A stretch of DNA of 64,000 nt from CAVVSD01 sp963757125 (GCA_963757125.1 CAVWQP010000006.1:62001-126000), one strand, 5' to 3'. Counted from the stretch's first letter, positions 35,949-45,188 are shown. Made by a program: numbers and translations. The notes: generated by a model from the sequence alone, not told the origin.

Positions 35949-36763
35949 CGGCGCGCCGCGGCCTCGGCCGAGGCCGCGTAGCCACCCCCGAACAGCACCG
36001 CGTGCACGAGCAGCGGGAACAGCTGGTAGAGCGCGACCCGCTCCTCGTGCCCGTCGGCCCGCGGCCACACCTCGTCGTAGGCGGCGAGCGTCCGCGCCGA
36101 CGGCGTCCCGAACAGCGCGAGCATCGCCAGGTCGACCTCGCGGTGCCCGCCGTAGGCGGCCGGATCGATGAGCCACGGCCGCCCGTCCGCGCCCGCGAGG
36201 ACGTTGCCGCTCCAGAGGTCGCCGTGTAGCCGCGATGGAGGCTCCGTCGGCCCGGTGAGCGCGTCGATCCGCGCACACACGCGCTCGACGACGGCGGCGA
36301 GGCCGGCCCGGCCGGCGAGCGGCTCCAGGCGCCGCGTCGCGTAGAACGAACCCCAGTCCTCCGTCGGGTCGTTCGGGAGCTCGAGCGGCCCGAGGCGCAG
36401 CGGCCGGGACCCGCCGAACGACGGCGCGCCCGCGCGATGCAGCGCGGCCAGGCCGCGCCCGAGCTCCTCCTCGCCCGCGTCGTCGAGACGGCCGCGCTCG
36501 ATCCACCGCAGCGCGAGCCAGTCCTCGCCGACCGCGAGCGGCTCGGCGACGCGCAGCGCCCCCGCGGAGGCCAGCCAGCGCAGTCCCTCCGCCTCGCCCG
36601 CGAACTCGCCCGGCGCCGCACCCGCGCGGGTCTTCACGAACACCTCCGAGCCGTCGGCGAGCCGCGCGGCGTAGGCCTCGTTCAGATCGCCGCCGGACAC
36701 CGGCCGCAGGTCGACCACATCGCGACCGAGCGCTCGTCCGATCGCGTCCGCGGGCACCCGCAC
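35939..36763 (-). CDS. Fructosamine kinase family protein
   Basis: From GTG 36763 the protein is 274 aa; a second GTG two codons on is also possible, and no ribosome site is clear. The aminoglycoside-phosphotransferase-like fold is marked by PVSGGDLNEAYAARLADG and FVKTR (ATP lysine). RLHGDLWSGNVLAG is the catalytic loop (HGDLWSGN) and WLIDPAAYGGHREVDLAML the metal Asp. Such kinases phosphorylate ketoamines or ribulosamines so that glycated proteins or metabolites are released. The role here is likely protein deglycation. Confidence 0.9.
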   Translation of the reverse strand: MRVPADAIGRALGRDVVDLRPVSGGDLNEAYAARLADGSEVFVKTRAGAAPGEFAGEAEGLRWLASAGALRVAEPLAVGEDWLALRWIERGRLDDAGEEELGRGLAALHRAGAPSFGGSRPLRLGPLELPNDPTEDWGSFYATRRLEPLAGRAGLAAVVERVCARIDALTGPTEPPSRLHGDLWSGNVLAGADGRPWLIDPAAYGGHREVDLAMLALFGTPSARTLAAYDEVWPRADGHEERVALYQLFPLLVHAVLFGGGYAASAEAAARRYT

Positions 36764-36799
36764 GTCCGCCAGGGTAGGCGCGTGGCAACATGCCTCGGG

Positions 36800-37906
36800 A
36801 TGAAGATCCGTGCCGCCGTCCTCGAGCGCTTCGGCGAGCCGCTCGTGGTCCAGGACGTCGACCTCGCCGGCCCAGGCCCGGGTGAGGTCCTCGTGCGCCT
36901 CGCTGCATGCGGCGTCTGCCACACCGACATGTACACCGCCTCCGGCGTCGACCCGAGCGGCTACTCCCCGTGCGTGCTCGGCCACGAGGGCGCGGGTGTC
37001 GTGGAGGCGATCGGCGACGGCGTGGGCTCGGTGGCGGTCGGCGACCACGTCGTGACCCTCTTCTCGCCCCAGTGCCGCGAGTGCGTCAACTGCCGCAGCG
37101 GCAAGACGAACATCTGCCTCGCGATCCGCGAGCAGCAGGGCAAGGGCTACCTCCCCGACGGCACGACGCGCCTGTCGCGCGACGGCGAGCAGCTGCGCCA
37201 CTTCATGGGCTGCTCGACGTTCGCCGAGGCGACCGTCATGCCGGAGATCGCGCTGGCGAAGGTCTCGCCCGAGGCATCGTTGGAGGCCGCGTGCCTCTTC
37301 GCGTGCGGCCTGTCGACCGGGCTCGGCGCGGCGATGTACCGCGCCCAGGTCGAGGAGGGCAGCACCGTCGTCGTGTTCGGCGCGGGCATGGTCGGCCTCG
37401 GCGCCGTCGCCGGCTCGCGACTGCAGGGCGCCGCGCGCATCATCGTCGTCGACCTGTCCGAGGACCGCCTCGCCCTCGCCAGGCGGCACGGCGCCACGGA
37501 CACCTGGATCGGCGGGGACGACACGGTCGACCGCGTCCTCGAGGAGACCGACGGCTTCGGCGCGGACTTCACGTTCGAGGCGACCGGCCTGGTCGGCGTC
37601 ATGCGCCAGGCCGTCGAGTCGGCCCGGATGGGGTGGGGGACCTGCTGCGTCACCGGCGTCGCCGGCAAGGGCGAGACCCTCGACATCGTCCCGCGCTTCC
37701 TCATCACCGGCCGTAAGGTGATGGGGGCCTCGTTCGGCGGCGTGAAGGGCCGCGACCAGGTCCCGCTGCTCGTCGACCGCTACCTCGCGGGCGACATCGA
37801 CGTGGACTCCTTCCTCTCGCACCGGATCACGCTGGACGACGTGAACCGGGGCTTCGACCTCATGCACCACCAGGACGGCATCCGGAGCGTGATCGCCTAC
37901 TCATGA
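36800..37906 (+). CDS. Class III zinc alcohol dehydrogenase (thiol-dependent formaldehyde dehydrogenase type)
   Basis: The 368-aa zinc enzyme has catalytic-zinc residues in AACGVCHTD and GHEGAGVVEAIGDGVG, a structural-zinc cluster in CRECVNCRSGKTNIC, and REQQGKGYLPDGTTRLS, which is characteristic of class III (FrmA/MscR) enzymes. The NAD fold is VVVFGAGMVGLGAV. These oxidise the glutathione or mycothiol adduct of formaldehyde, and also reduce S-nitroso-thiols. The next gene encodes an MBL hydrolase in ATGA overlap, matching the arrangement next to mycobacterial mscR, so mycothiol is the likely thiol. Confidence 0.9.
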   Translation: MKIRAAVLERFGEPLVVQDVDLAGPGPGEVLVRLAACGVCHTDMYTASGVDPSGYSPCVLGHEGAGVVEAIGDGVGSVAVGDHVVTLFSPQCRECVNCRSGKTNICLAIREQQGKGYLPDGTTRLSRDGEQLRHFMGCSTFAEATVMPEIALAKVSPEASLEAACLFACGLSTGLGAAMYRAQVEEGSTVVVFGAGMVGLGAVAGSRLQGAARIIVVDLSEDRLALARRHGATDTWIGGDDTVDRVLEETDGFGADFTFEATGLVGVMRQAVESARMGWGTCCVTGVAGKGETLDIVPRFLITGRKVMGASFGGVKGRDQVPLLVDRYLAGDIDVDSFLSHRITLDDVNRGFDLMHHQDGIRSVIAYS

Positions 37907-38637
37907 ACATCGAGCGAACCGAGCATCCCGATTGGCTCTCCAACGCCTATCTCGTCTACGACGAGCCTGGCGGCACGGGCGTGTTCATCGACGGCAACGA
38001 CAACGTGGAGCCGCTCATCAAGGCGGCGCGCGACAACGACCTGCAGATCGCCGCGGTCCTGCTCACGCACCACCACCACGACCACCTCGCGGGGCTCGAG
38101 CGGCTCTCGGAGGAGTTCGGGGCGCCGATCCTGGCCCACGAGCTCACCGCGCGCGAGGTCGACGGCGTCGACCGCACGCTGACCGACAACGAGACGGTGA
38201 GCTTCGGCGGCCTCGACGTCGAGGCGCTGTTCACGCCGGGGCACGCGCCCGGGCACCTCGCGTTCCTCGTCAACGGCACCGACGTCTTCACCGCCGACGT
38301 GCTCTTCAAGGGCACGGTGGGCGGCACCCTCGCGCCCGGCGCGACCGGCTACGCGGACCTCAAGGCGTCCGTGGAGCGCCTGCTCGCGCTGCCGCCGGAG
38401 ACCGTCATCCACCCCGGCCACACGCTGCCGACGACCGTGGCGGAGGAGCGCGAGAGCAACCCGTTCTTCCGCGTCTGGACCGGTCGCGATCCCGAGGGCG
38501 ACGAGGAGTGCACGGTCCGGGGCGATCCCGCGACGCTCGTCCTCTGGGCGCCCGACTACGACGGCACGAACAAGGCCTGGGTCCGCTTCCCGAACGGCGA
38601 GGACGCGATCGTGGGCGGCTCGCAGGTCGCTCGCTGA
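37903..38637 (+). CDS. MBL-fold metallo-hydrolase (glyoxalase II-like)
   Basis: The 244-aa protein carries the binuclear-metal motif LTHHHHDHLAGL (HxHxDH) and later metal ligands in TPGHAPGHLAF (His), FTADVLF (Asp) and IHPGHTLPT (His). It overlaps the class III dehydrogenase stop (ATGA). The pair probably completes formaldehyde or aldehyde removal by hydrolysing the thioester product. The C-terminal 50 residues are an extra segment found in the actinobacterial subgroup. proB starts 11 bases after it. Confidence 0.9.
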   Translation: MNIERTEHPDWLSNAYLVYDEPGGTGVFIDGNDNVEPLIKAARDNDLQIAAVLLTHHHHDHLAGLERLSEEFGAPILAHELTAREVDGVDRTLTDNETVSFGGLDVEALFTPGHAPGHLAFLVNGTDVFTADVLFKGTVGGTLAPGATGYADLKASVERLLALPPETVIHPGHTLPTTVAEERESNPFFRVWTGRDPEGDEECTVRGDPATLVLWAPDYDGTNKAWVRFPNGEDAIVGGSQVAR

Positions 38638-38648
38638 GGGACCACTAG

Positions 38649-39740
38649 GTGGCGCGCCTCGTCGTCAAGCTCGGCTCGTCCATCGTCGCCCACGACGACG
38701 GCGCGCTGCGCGTGGACGTCGTCGGGCGCGTCTGCGAGGAGGTCGCCCGGCGCCGCGCGGCGGGCGACGAGATGGTCATCGTCACGAGCGGGGCCATCGC
38801 GCGTGGCATGTACCTCATGCGCTTCGCGGTGCGCCCGACCGCGGTCGAGGACCTGCAGGCGGCCAGCGCGGTGGGGCAGGGCAAGCTCTACGCGGTCTAC
38901 GACGGGCTGCTGCGCGAGCGCGGTGTGATGACGGCGCAGGTGCTGCTCACGTTCTTCGACATGAGCGCGCGGACGCACTACCTCAACGCGCGCCAGACCC
39001 TGCGCCGGCTCCTCGACCTCGGCGTCGTGCCGGTCATCAACGAGAACGACACGACGACCACCGACGAGATCTCCTTCGGCGACAACGACTTCCTCGCCGC
39101 GCAGGTGGCGGTGCTGATCGGCGCCGATCGGCTCGTCCTGCTCACCGACACCGACGGCCTCTACACCGGCGACCCGCGCTCGGACGCAGGCGCGGCGCTC
39201 GTGGAGGAGGTCTCCGACTTCGAGGCGCTCGAGGGGATGCAGATCGGCCACGCCACCTCGCCGCTGGGCTCCGGCGGGATGCGCTCGAAGGTCGTCGCCG
39301 CCGAGATGGCCACGGCGGGCGGGATCGCGACGGTCATCGCCAACGGCCTGCGCCCCGACGCCCTGGGGCGGGCGCTGGACGGCGAGCGGGAGGGCACGGC
39401 GTTCCCGGCGCGGGAGAGCCGCTACTCGTCGTTCAAGCTCTGGCTGCGCTACGCCAAGTCGCCCCACGGCACGGTGCGGGTCGACGCCGGCGCCGCCCGC
39501 GCGCTGCGCGAGGGCGGCACGTCGCTGCTGCCCGTCGGGATCGTCGCGGTCGAGGGCCGCTTCGACGTCGGCGACGCGATCGAGGTCGCGCACGACGGCC
39601 ACGTGATCGGGAAGGGGATCTCGAACTACACGGCCGACGAGCTGCGCCAGGTGAAGGGCATGAAGAGCGCCGAGGTGCGCGATCTGCTCCCGCGCGCGAC
39701 GGAGGAAGCCGTGCACCGGGACTACTTCGTGCTCGCCTAG
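38649..39740 (+). CDS. proB: Glutamate 5-kinase with PUA domain
   Basis: The 363-aa enzyme makes gamma-glutamyl phosphate in proline synthesis. GTG start. The amino-acid-kinase domain has LVVKLGSSIV, VTSGAIARGM, NENDTTTTDEI and LTDTDGLYT, plus GSGGMRSKV near residue 210. The C-terminal PUA domain starts near 275 (GTVRVDAGAARALREGG), as in most bacterial ProB. It feeds ProA, whose gene follows after 9 bases. In this cluster it normally lies right after obg; three genes and a kinase block now separate them. Confidence 0.97.
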   Translation: MARLVVKLGSSIVAHDDGALRVDVVGRVCEEVARRRAAGDEMVIVTSGAIARGMYLMRFAVRPTAVEDLQAASAVGQGKLYAVYDGLLRERGVMTAQVLLTFFDMSARTHYLNARQTLRRLLDLGVVPVINENDTTTTDEISFGDNDFLAAQVAVLIGADRLVLLTDTDGLYTGDPRSDAGAALVEEVSDFEALEGMQIGHATSPLGSGGMRSKVVAAEMATAGGIATVIANGLRPDALGRALDGEREGTAFPARESRYSSFKLWLRYAKSPHGTVRVDAGAARALREGGTSLLPVGIVAVEGRFDVGDAIEVAHDGHVIGKGISNYTADELRQVKGMKSAEVRDLLPRATEEAVHRDYFVLA

Positions 39741-39743
39741 ACT
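39738..39743 (+). promoter_or_regulatory. Candidate -10 box of proA
   Basis: TAGACT overlaps the proB stop and ends 6 bases before the proA ATG. It may give a leaderless proA transcript in addition to read-through from proB. Confidence 0.38.
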
Positions 39744-39749
39744 CACGCC

Positions 39750-41021
39750 ATGGCACTCGCCCAGCAGACCGTCGCCGACGTCTGCCTCGCGGCGCGCGAC
39801 GCCTCCCGTGTCCTCGCAGGCCTGGACACCGACACGCGCGACGCCGCGCTGCTCGCCATCGCCGACGCGCTCATCGCCCGCGAGGGCGAGATCCTCGAGG
39901 CCAACGCCGCCGACCTCGTCGCCGGCCGCGAGGCCGGGCTGAGCGACGCGCTGCTCGACCGGCTCGCGCTCGACCCCGCCCGGATCGCCGCGATCGCCGA
40001 CGGCACCCGCGCGATCGCCGCGCTGCCCGACCCGGTCGGGGAGGTCGTCGACGGCAGGCGGCTCCCCAACGGGCTGGACGTCCGCAAGGTCCGCGTCCCG
40101 TTCGGCGTCGTCGCCGTCGTCTACGAGGCGCGGCCGAACGTCACGATCGACGCCGCGTCGCTGTGCCTGAAGTCCGGCAACGCCGTCGTGCTGCGCGGCT
40201 CGTCCTCCGCGATGCGCTCCAACGCGGTCCTGAGCTCCGTCGCGGCCGACGCGATCGCCTCGGTCGGCATCCCGGCCGCCGCGATCGGGCTCGTCGCCGG
40301 CGGCGGGCGCGAGGAGCTGCGCGAGCTGGCGACGCAGGACGGCGTCGTCGACCTCATCTTCCCGCGCGGCGGCGAGGGCCTGAAGAACGCGCTGAAGGAG
40401 GTCGCGACGGTCCCGGTCATCTACGCGGCCTCGGGCAACTGCCACGTCTACGTCGACGCGACGGCGGACCTCGACGACGCGGTGCGCATCATCGTCAACG
40501 CCAAGACGCAGCGCCCCGGCGTCTGCAACGCCGCCGAGACGCTGCTCGTGCACGCCGACGCCGCGCCGGCCTTCCTCCCGCGGGCGCTGCGCGCGCTGCA
40601 CGACTCCGGCGTCGAGCTGCGCGTCGACGGCCGCACCCGTGCGCTGGCCGAGCCGGGCCTGCGCGGGCATCTGCGCGACGCGATCGACTCCGACTGGGAC
40701 GAGGAGTTCCTCGCGCTCGTGCTCGCCGTCGGCATCGTCGACTCCGCGACCGAGGCGATCGAGCACGTCAACCGCCACGGCTCCGGGCACAGCGAGGCGA
40801 TCGTGACGCGCGACACGGCCGCGGCGCGGGCGTTCGAGCGCGGCGTCGACGCCGCCTGCGTCTACGTCAACGCGTCGACGCGGTTCACCGACGGCGGCGA
40901 GTTCGGCATGGGCGCCGAGATCGGCAACTCGACGCAGAAGCTGCATGCACGCGGCCCCATCGGGGTGCGCGAGCTCTGCACGACGAAGTACGTGGTCGAG
41001 GGCGACGGCCACATCAGGTAG
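39750..41021 (+). CDS. proA: Gamma-glutamyl phosphate reductase
   Basis: The 423-aa NADPH-dependent enzyme of proline synthesis converts gamma-glutamyl phosphate to glutamate semialdehyde. VRVPFGVVAVVYEARPNVT, the RPGVCNAAETLLVH block with catalytic Cys259, and the C-terminal RFTDGGEFGMGAEIGNSTQK are all typical. The stop TAG shares its last base with the GTG start of nadD. Confidence 0.97.
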   Translation: MALAQQTVADVCLAARDASRVLAGLDTDTRDAALLAIADALIAREGEILEANAADLVAGREAGLSDALLDRLALDPARIAAIADGTRAIAALPDPVGEVVDGRRLPNGLDVRKVRVPFGVVAVVYEARPNVTIDAASLCLKSGNAVVLRGSSSAMRSNAVLSSVAADAIASVGIPAAAIGLVAGGGREELRELATQDGVVDLIFPRGGEGLKNALKEVATVPVIYAASGNCHVYVDATADLDDAVRIIVNAKTQRPGVCNAAETLLVHADAAPAFLPRALRALHDSGVELRVDGRTRALAEPGLRGHLRDAIDSDWDEEFLALVLAVGIVDSATEAIEHVNRHGSGHSEAIVTRDTAAARAFERGVDAACVYVNASTRFTDGGEFGMGAEIGNSTQKLHARGPIGVRELCTTKYVVEGDGHIR

Positions 41022-41638
41022 TGCGCGTCGCGATCCTCGGCGGCACGTTCAACCCCCCGCATCTCGCGCACCTGCTCTGCGCGTCGGAGGCGGCGGACCA
41101 GCTCGGGCTCGACCGCGTCATCCTCATGCCGGTCTTCTCGCCGCCGCACAAGGAGGTCCCCGAGGATCCGGGCCCGGAGGTGCGGCTGGAGCTGTGCGAG
41201 CTCGCGGTGGCGGCCGACGCGCGCCTGGAGGTGTCGCGCCTCGAACTCGATCGTGGCGGCGCGTCCTTCACGGTCGATACCCTGCGGGAGCTGCATGCAC
41301 GACATCCGGAGCACGAGCTGATCTTCATCGTGGGCGGCGACATGGCCGTGAGCCTTCCGACGTGGAAGGACCCGCGCGCGGTCCTCGAGCTCTCCAAGCT
41401 CGCGATCGCAGAGCGCTCCGGAGCCCTTCGCCGCGATGTCATCGAGCGGCTGACCGCCGAGTACGGCGAGAACGTGACCGAGCGCTTGGACTTCTTCGAC
41501 ATGCCCCGAATGGACATCTCATCCTCCGAGATCCGCCGCCGCGTGGCCGCGGGCCGGACGATCCGCTACCTCGTGCCCGACGCGGTCGCCGACCACATCG
41601 CCTCGCGCGGGCTCTACGCGCGGACGGTGGTGGCATGA
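41021..41638 (+). CDS. nadD: Nicotinate-nucleotide adenylyltransferase
   Basis: The 205-aa enzyme joins ATP and nicotinate mononucleotide in NAD synthesis. The N-terminal ILGGTFNPPHLAHL carries the HxGH-type motif (here HLAH), and MPVFSPPHKE and ISSSEIRRRVAAGRTIRYLVP near the end complete the family pattern. GTG start immediately at the proA stop. rsfS begins in an ATGA overlap. Confidence 0.96.
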   Translation: MRVAILGGTFNPPHLAHLLCASEAADQLGLDRVILMPVFSPPHKEVPEDPGPEVRLELCELAVAADARLEVSRLELDRGGASFTVDTLRELHARHPEHELIFIVGGDMAVSLPTWKDPRAVLELSKLAIAERSGALRRDVIERLTAEYGENVTERLDFFDMPRMDISSSEIRRRVAAGRTIRYLVPDAVADHIASRGLYARTVVA

Positions 41639-41995
41639 CGGAGCTCTCCTCCGAGCAGCTCGTCGAGATCATCACCGAGCTCGCCGACGACAAGAAGGCG
41701 ATCGACATCGTCGAGCTCGCGGTGCGCGACGCCGTCGGCTACACCGACTACTTCCTCATCTGCTCCGGCAACACCGAGCGGCAGGTCAAGGCGATCCACG
41801 ACGGCATCCACCAGGGCCTCAAGGACGACCACGGCATGCTGCCGCGGCGCGTCGAGGGCCTGCACGGAGTCGCGCTGGGTCCTCATGGACTACCTCGACG
41901 TCGTCGTGCACGTCTTCACGCCGGAAGCCCGGGACTTCTACCGCCTCGAGCAGCTCTGGGGCGAGGTCCCGGCCCGCGCGGTCGGCACCGCCTGA
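41635..41995 (+). CDS. rsfS: Ribosomal silencing factor RsfS, broken by one extra base
   Basis: About 119 aa. The first 77 codons give the RsfS start (ADDKKAIDIVELAVRDAVGYTDYFLICSG in the open frame) and RRVEGLH. One extra G at 41866/41867 then shifts the frame; removing it restores ESRWVLMDYLDVVVHVFTPE and the natural stop at 41995. RsfS binds L14 and blocks subunit joining under starvation. It overlaps nadD (ATGA), the normal order. The frameshift falls in the most conserved block, which argues for a sequence error. Confidence 0.93.
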
Positions 41996-42011
41996 CCGAC
42001 CCGCGCAGGCC

Positions 42012-42866
42012 GTGGTGGCCGAGGTCGAGCTCACCGGCGTCCCGGAGACGTTGCTGTGGACGCTCTACCAGCGGGCGACCGAGGCCCGGCGGGCCGATGC
42101 CGTGCTGCACGACCCGCTCGCGGTCGAGCTCGTCGACCGAATCGACTACCCGTTCGAGGACCGCTTCGGCGACGGTGGCCTCGGGGAGTGGCAGGCGCTG
42201 CGGGCGCGCACGTTCGACCGGGAGGTGCAGCGCTTCCTCGCGACGCACCCCGACGGCACGGTTGTCGCGCTCGGCGAGGGCCTCGAGACTGGGTTCTGGC
42301 GGATCGACAACGGGCGTCTCGCCTGGTTGACCGTCGACCTCCCGGAGGTCGTCGAGCTGCGCGAGCGCCTCCTGCCCGCCGTGGCGCGGCAGCGAGCGGT
42401 CGCCATCTCGGCCTTCGACCCCGCGTGGATGGAGCAGATCGACCCGTCGCGCGGGGTGCTCATCACGGCGCAGGGCCTGTTCATGTACTTCGAGCGCGAC
42501 GAGGTGAGCGCGCTCGTCGGGGAGATCGTGCGCCGGCTCCCCGGCGCGGGGCTGGTCTTCGACGCAGTGCCCGAGTGGCTCAGCGAGCGCAGTCGGCGCG
42601 GCGAGCTGTCGACGGGCGACGGCTACCGGCCGCCGCCCTGGCTGTGGGGCCTCACGCGTGAGGACGAGCAGCGCTTCGCCGCGATGCTCGGAGAAATCCG
42701 CGCCGTGCAGCTTCCCCGCGGGCGCGGGCCGCTGCACGGGTACGCGCTGCCGCTGCTGACCCGCGTCCCCGCGCTGCGCCGCCTGGCGCTGAGCGTCCTC
42801 AGTTCGCCGTCGGGAAGTGCAGGTGGACCGCCTGCTCGGCCGCGTCCTTCGGCCAGCGGGCGGTGA
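42012..42866 (+). CDS. Class I SAM methyltransferase, LCM/TcmP type
   Basis: The 284-aa protein starts GTG-GTG 16 bases after rsfS. The leucine-carboxyl-methyltransferase-like features are LLWTLYQRATEARRADAVLHDP at the N-terminus, VVALGEGLETGFWRID as the SAM loop and GVLITAQGLFMYFERDEV. Relatives O-methylate polyketides or small acids. The last 22 residues overlap the convergent MMSDH gene and look unlike folded protein, so the true end may be earlier. Substrate unknown. Confidence 0.85.
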   Translation: MVAEVELTGVPETLLWTLYQRATEARRADAVLHDPLAVELVDRIDYPFEDRFGDGGLGEWQALRARTFDREVQRFLATHPDGTVVALGEGLETGFWRIDNGRLAWLTVDLPEVVELRERLLPAVARQRAVAISAFDPAWMEQIDPSRGVLITAQGLFMYFERDEVSALVGEIVRRLPGAGLVFDAVPEWLSERSRRGELSTGDGYRPPPWLWGLTREDEQRFAAMLGEIRAVQLPRGRGPLHGYALPLLTRVPALRRLALSVLSSPSGSAGGPPARPRPSASGR

Positions 42867-44304
42867 CGACCTTGCCGCGCGTGTAGAACTTCACGCCGTC
42901 GGGCCCGTGGACGCCGCGCTCGCCGAAGAGCGAGGACTTCCAGCCGCCGAACGTGTGGAACGCCATCGGGACCGGGATCGGCACGTTGATGCCGACCATC
43001 CCGACCTCGATCCGGCGCTGGAAGATGCGCGCGGCGCTGCCGTTCGTCGTGAAGATCGCGGTGCCGTTCGCGTACGAGTTGGAGTTGATGAGGTCGATCG
43101 CGTCGTCGAGCGTCTCGACGCGGATGACGCCCAGCACGGGACCGAAGATCTCGTCGGTGTAGATGTCCATCTCGGTCCCGACGTTGTCGAACAGCGTCGG
43201 GCCGACGAAGAACCCGCCGCCCTCGACATCGAGCTCGCGGCCGTCGACCACCGCGGTCGCGCCGGCCTCGACGCCGTTGCCGATATAGCCCGTGACGCGG
43301 TCCTTGGCCTCCGGCGTCACGACCGGGCCCATCTCCGACGTCGGGTCGAGGCCCGGGCCGACCTTGATGGCCTCGGCGCGCTCGCGCAGCTTCTCGACGA
43401 GCGGGTCGGCGGCGTCGCCCACCGCCACGGCGATCGCGATCGCCATGCAGCGCTGGCCGGCGGAGCCGAAGCCGGCCGCGGTGAGCTGGTCGGCGGCGAA
43501 GTCCAGATCCGCGTCGGGGAGGACGATCGCGTGGTTCTTCGCGCCGCCCAGCGCCTGGACGCGCTTGCCGTTCGCGCTGCCGCGCTCGTGGATGTACTTC
43601 GCGATCGGCGTGGAGCCGACGAACGAGATCGCGGCGACGTCGGGATGGTCGAGCAGGGCGTCGACGGCGACCTTGTCGCCGTGCACGACGTTGAAGACGC
43701 CGTCGGGCAGCCCGGCCTCGGCGTACAGCTCGGCGACGAGGTTCGACGCCGACGGGTCGCGCTCGGAGGGCTTGAGGACGAACGTGTTGCCCGTGGCGAT
43801 GGCCAGCGGGTGCATCCACAGCGGGACCATCATCGGGAAGTTGAACGGCGTGATGCCGACGCAGACGCCCAGCGGCTGGCGGAAGGAGAACGAGTCGACG
43901 TCGGACGAGATCTGGTCGGAGTACTCGCCCTTGAGCAGCTGCGGGATGCCGCACGCGAACTCGGCGACCTCCATGCCGCGCATGATCTCGCCCTTGGCGT
44001 CCTCGACGACCTTGCCGTGCTCGCTGGCGATGATCCGCGCCAGCTCGTCGGTGTGCGCCTCGAGCAGGTTGCGGAACGCGAACATGACCTTCGCGCGGCG
44101 GCTGATCGACGTCTCGCTCCACGCGGGGAACGCGGCCTTCGCGGCGCCGACCGCCGCGTCGACGTCCGCGGGCTCGGCGAGCACGACCTCCGCCTGGGCC
44201 TGCCCGGTCGCCGGGTCCCAGACGATCGAGGTGCGAGACGAGCTGCCGGACGTCTCCTCGCCGCCGATCCGGTGCCGGATCGTCCTCGTTGCTGTCGTGC
44301 TCAT
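42799..44304 (-). CDS. mmsA: Methylmalonate-semialdehyde dehydrogenase (CoA-acylating)
   Basis: The 501-aa aldehyde dehydrogenase converts methylmalonate semialdehyde to propionyl-CoA in valine and pyrimidine breakdown. GGAAGG precedes its ATG. GITPFNFPMMVPLWM, LGGAKNHAIVLPDAD and the catalytic GSAGQRCMAI with Cys286 are diagnostic of MmsA. The two beta-hydroxyacid dehydrogenases of this window (29718 and 61814) could supply its substrate if either is a true 3-hydroxyisobutyrate dehydrogenase, but neither is adjacent. Confidence 0.94.
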   Translation of the reverse strand: MSTTATRTIRHRIGGEETSGSSSRTSIVWDPATGQAQAEVVLAEPADVDAAVGAAKAAFPAWSETSISRRAKVMFAFRNLLEAHTDELARIIASEHGKVVEDAKGEIMRGMEVAEFACGIPQLLKGEYSDQISSDVDSFSFRQPLGVCVGITPFNFPMMVPLWMHPLAIATGNTFVLKPSERDPSASNLVAELYAEAGLPDGVFNVVHGDKVAVDALLDHPDVAAISFVGSTPIAKYIHERGSANGKRVQALGGAKNHAIVLPDADLDFAADQLTAAGFGSAGQRCMAIAIAVAVGDAADPLVEKLRERAEAIKVGPGLDPTSEMGPVVTPEAKDRVTGYIGNGVEAGATAVVDGRELDVEGGGFFVGPTLFDNVGTEMDIYTDEIFGPVLGVIRVETLDDAIDLINSNSYANGTAIFTTNGSAARIFQRRIEVGMVGINVPIPVPMAFHTFGGWKSSLFGERGVHGPDGVKFYTRGKVVTARWPKDAAEQAVHLHFPTAN

Positions 44305-44420
44305 CTGCGCCTTCCGTCCTCGTTCGTTTCCTCTGCGACCAGTATGCCCCGACTGTGTGCCGGGTCGCACGTGCACGCACGCGGCACCGTGGCAGGCTAG
44401 GCGCGATCGCCGTCGTGACC

Positions 44421-44816
44421 ATGCGCATCGTCCCCTATGCGCCGGAGCATCGGCCCGGTGTGATCGCCCTCTTCGCGGCCGAGCTGTGGCCGTCGTACAC
44501 GCGCGACCCGATGCGGACCTGCGCGGCGCTTCGCGCACCCGGCGTCACGTCGCTCGTGGCGCTGGACGACGACCGCGTGGTGGGCATCGTCCAGGTGCAG
44601 AGCGACGGCGCCATCCAGGCGCACCTGTCGACGCTCGTCGTTTCGCGGGAGTCGCGGAGGCGAGGGATCGGGCGACGGCTGCTCGCCGATGCGCTGCAGG
44701 CCGCGGGAGGCGAGCGGCTCGACCTCCTCTCGATCGCCGACGACTTCTACGCCTCGATGACGAACCGCCGCTTCAGCGGCTGGCGGCTGACCCGCGCCGA
44801 TCTCGGCCTTCGCTGA
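44421..44816 (+). CDS. GNAT-family N-acetyltransferase
   Basis: The 131-aa protein has the GNAT core: RIVPYAPEHRPGVIALF at the start, ALDDDRVVGIVQVQ, and the acetyl-CoA-binding VVSRESRRRGIGRRLLADAL. The end (YASMTNRRFSGWRLTRADL) is variable. GTG 44415 is an alternative start two codons upstream. Substrate unknown. Confidence 0.88.
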   Translation: MRIVPYAPEHRPGVIALFAAELWPSYTRDPMRTCAALRAPGVTSLVALDDDRVVGIVQVQSDGAIQAHLSTLVVSRESRRRGIGRRLLADALQAAGGERLDLLSIADDFYASMTNRRFSGWRLTRADLGLR

Positions 44817-44819
44817 GCG

Positions 44820-44829
44820 CTTATATAAG
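44820..44829. promoter_or_regulatory. CTTATATAAG palindrome, ArsR promoter/operator
   Basis: A perfect 10-bp palindrome of nearly pure A+T stands in very GC-rich DNA, 14 bases before the ArsR ATG. It holds a -10-like TATAAG. GAGG (44833-44836) is the ribosome site. Autoregulation by the ArsR protein is the natural reading. Confidence 0.55.
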
Positions 44830-44843
44830 TCGAGGTTGATACG

Positions 44844-45188
44844 ATGCCCGGCGTGCACGCGTTCGACGTCCTCGGCGATCCCGTCCGCCGCCGCATCCTG
44901 GAGCTCCTCGCCGACGGCGAGATGACCTCCGGCGGCGTCTGCGACGTCATCTCCGACGAGTTCGGCATCTCCCAGCCGGCCGTGTCGCAGCACCTGCGGG
45001 TGCTGCGCGAGGGCGGCTTCGCGACCGTCCGGCCCGAGGGCGCCCGACGCCTGTACGCGGTGAGCGCCGAGCCGCTGCGCGCCGTCGACGACTGGCTCGG
45101 GCGCTTCCGCCGGTTCTGGACGCCGCACCTCGACGCGCTCGACACCGAGATCGCGCGCGGCAAGCGACAGAGGAGGACCTCCGGATGA
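44844..45188 (+). CDS. ArsR-family regulator
   Basis: The 114-aa winged-helix protein has the core VLGDPVRRRILELLADGE, then FGISQPAVSQHLRVLREGGF as recognition helix and YAVSAEPL as wing. There are no metal-binding cysteines in the helix-3 position, so metal sensing is unlikely. It is one of the actinobacterial ArsR proteins paired with an SRPBCC domain gene, which overlaps its stop (ATGA). The promoter palindrome is probably its own operator. Confidence 0.92.
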   Translation: MPGVHAFDVLGDPVRRRILELLADGEMTSGGVCDVISDEFGISQPAVSQHLRVLREGGFATVRPEGARRLYAVSAEPLRAVDDWLGRFRRFWTPHLDALDTEIARGKRQRRTSG

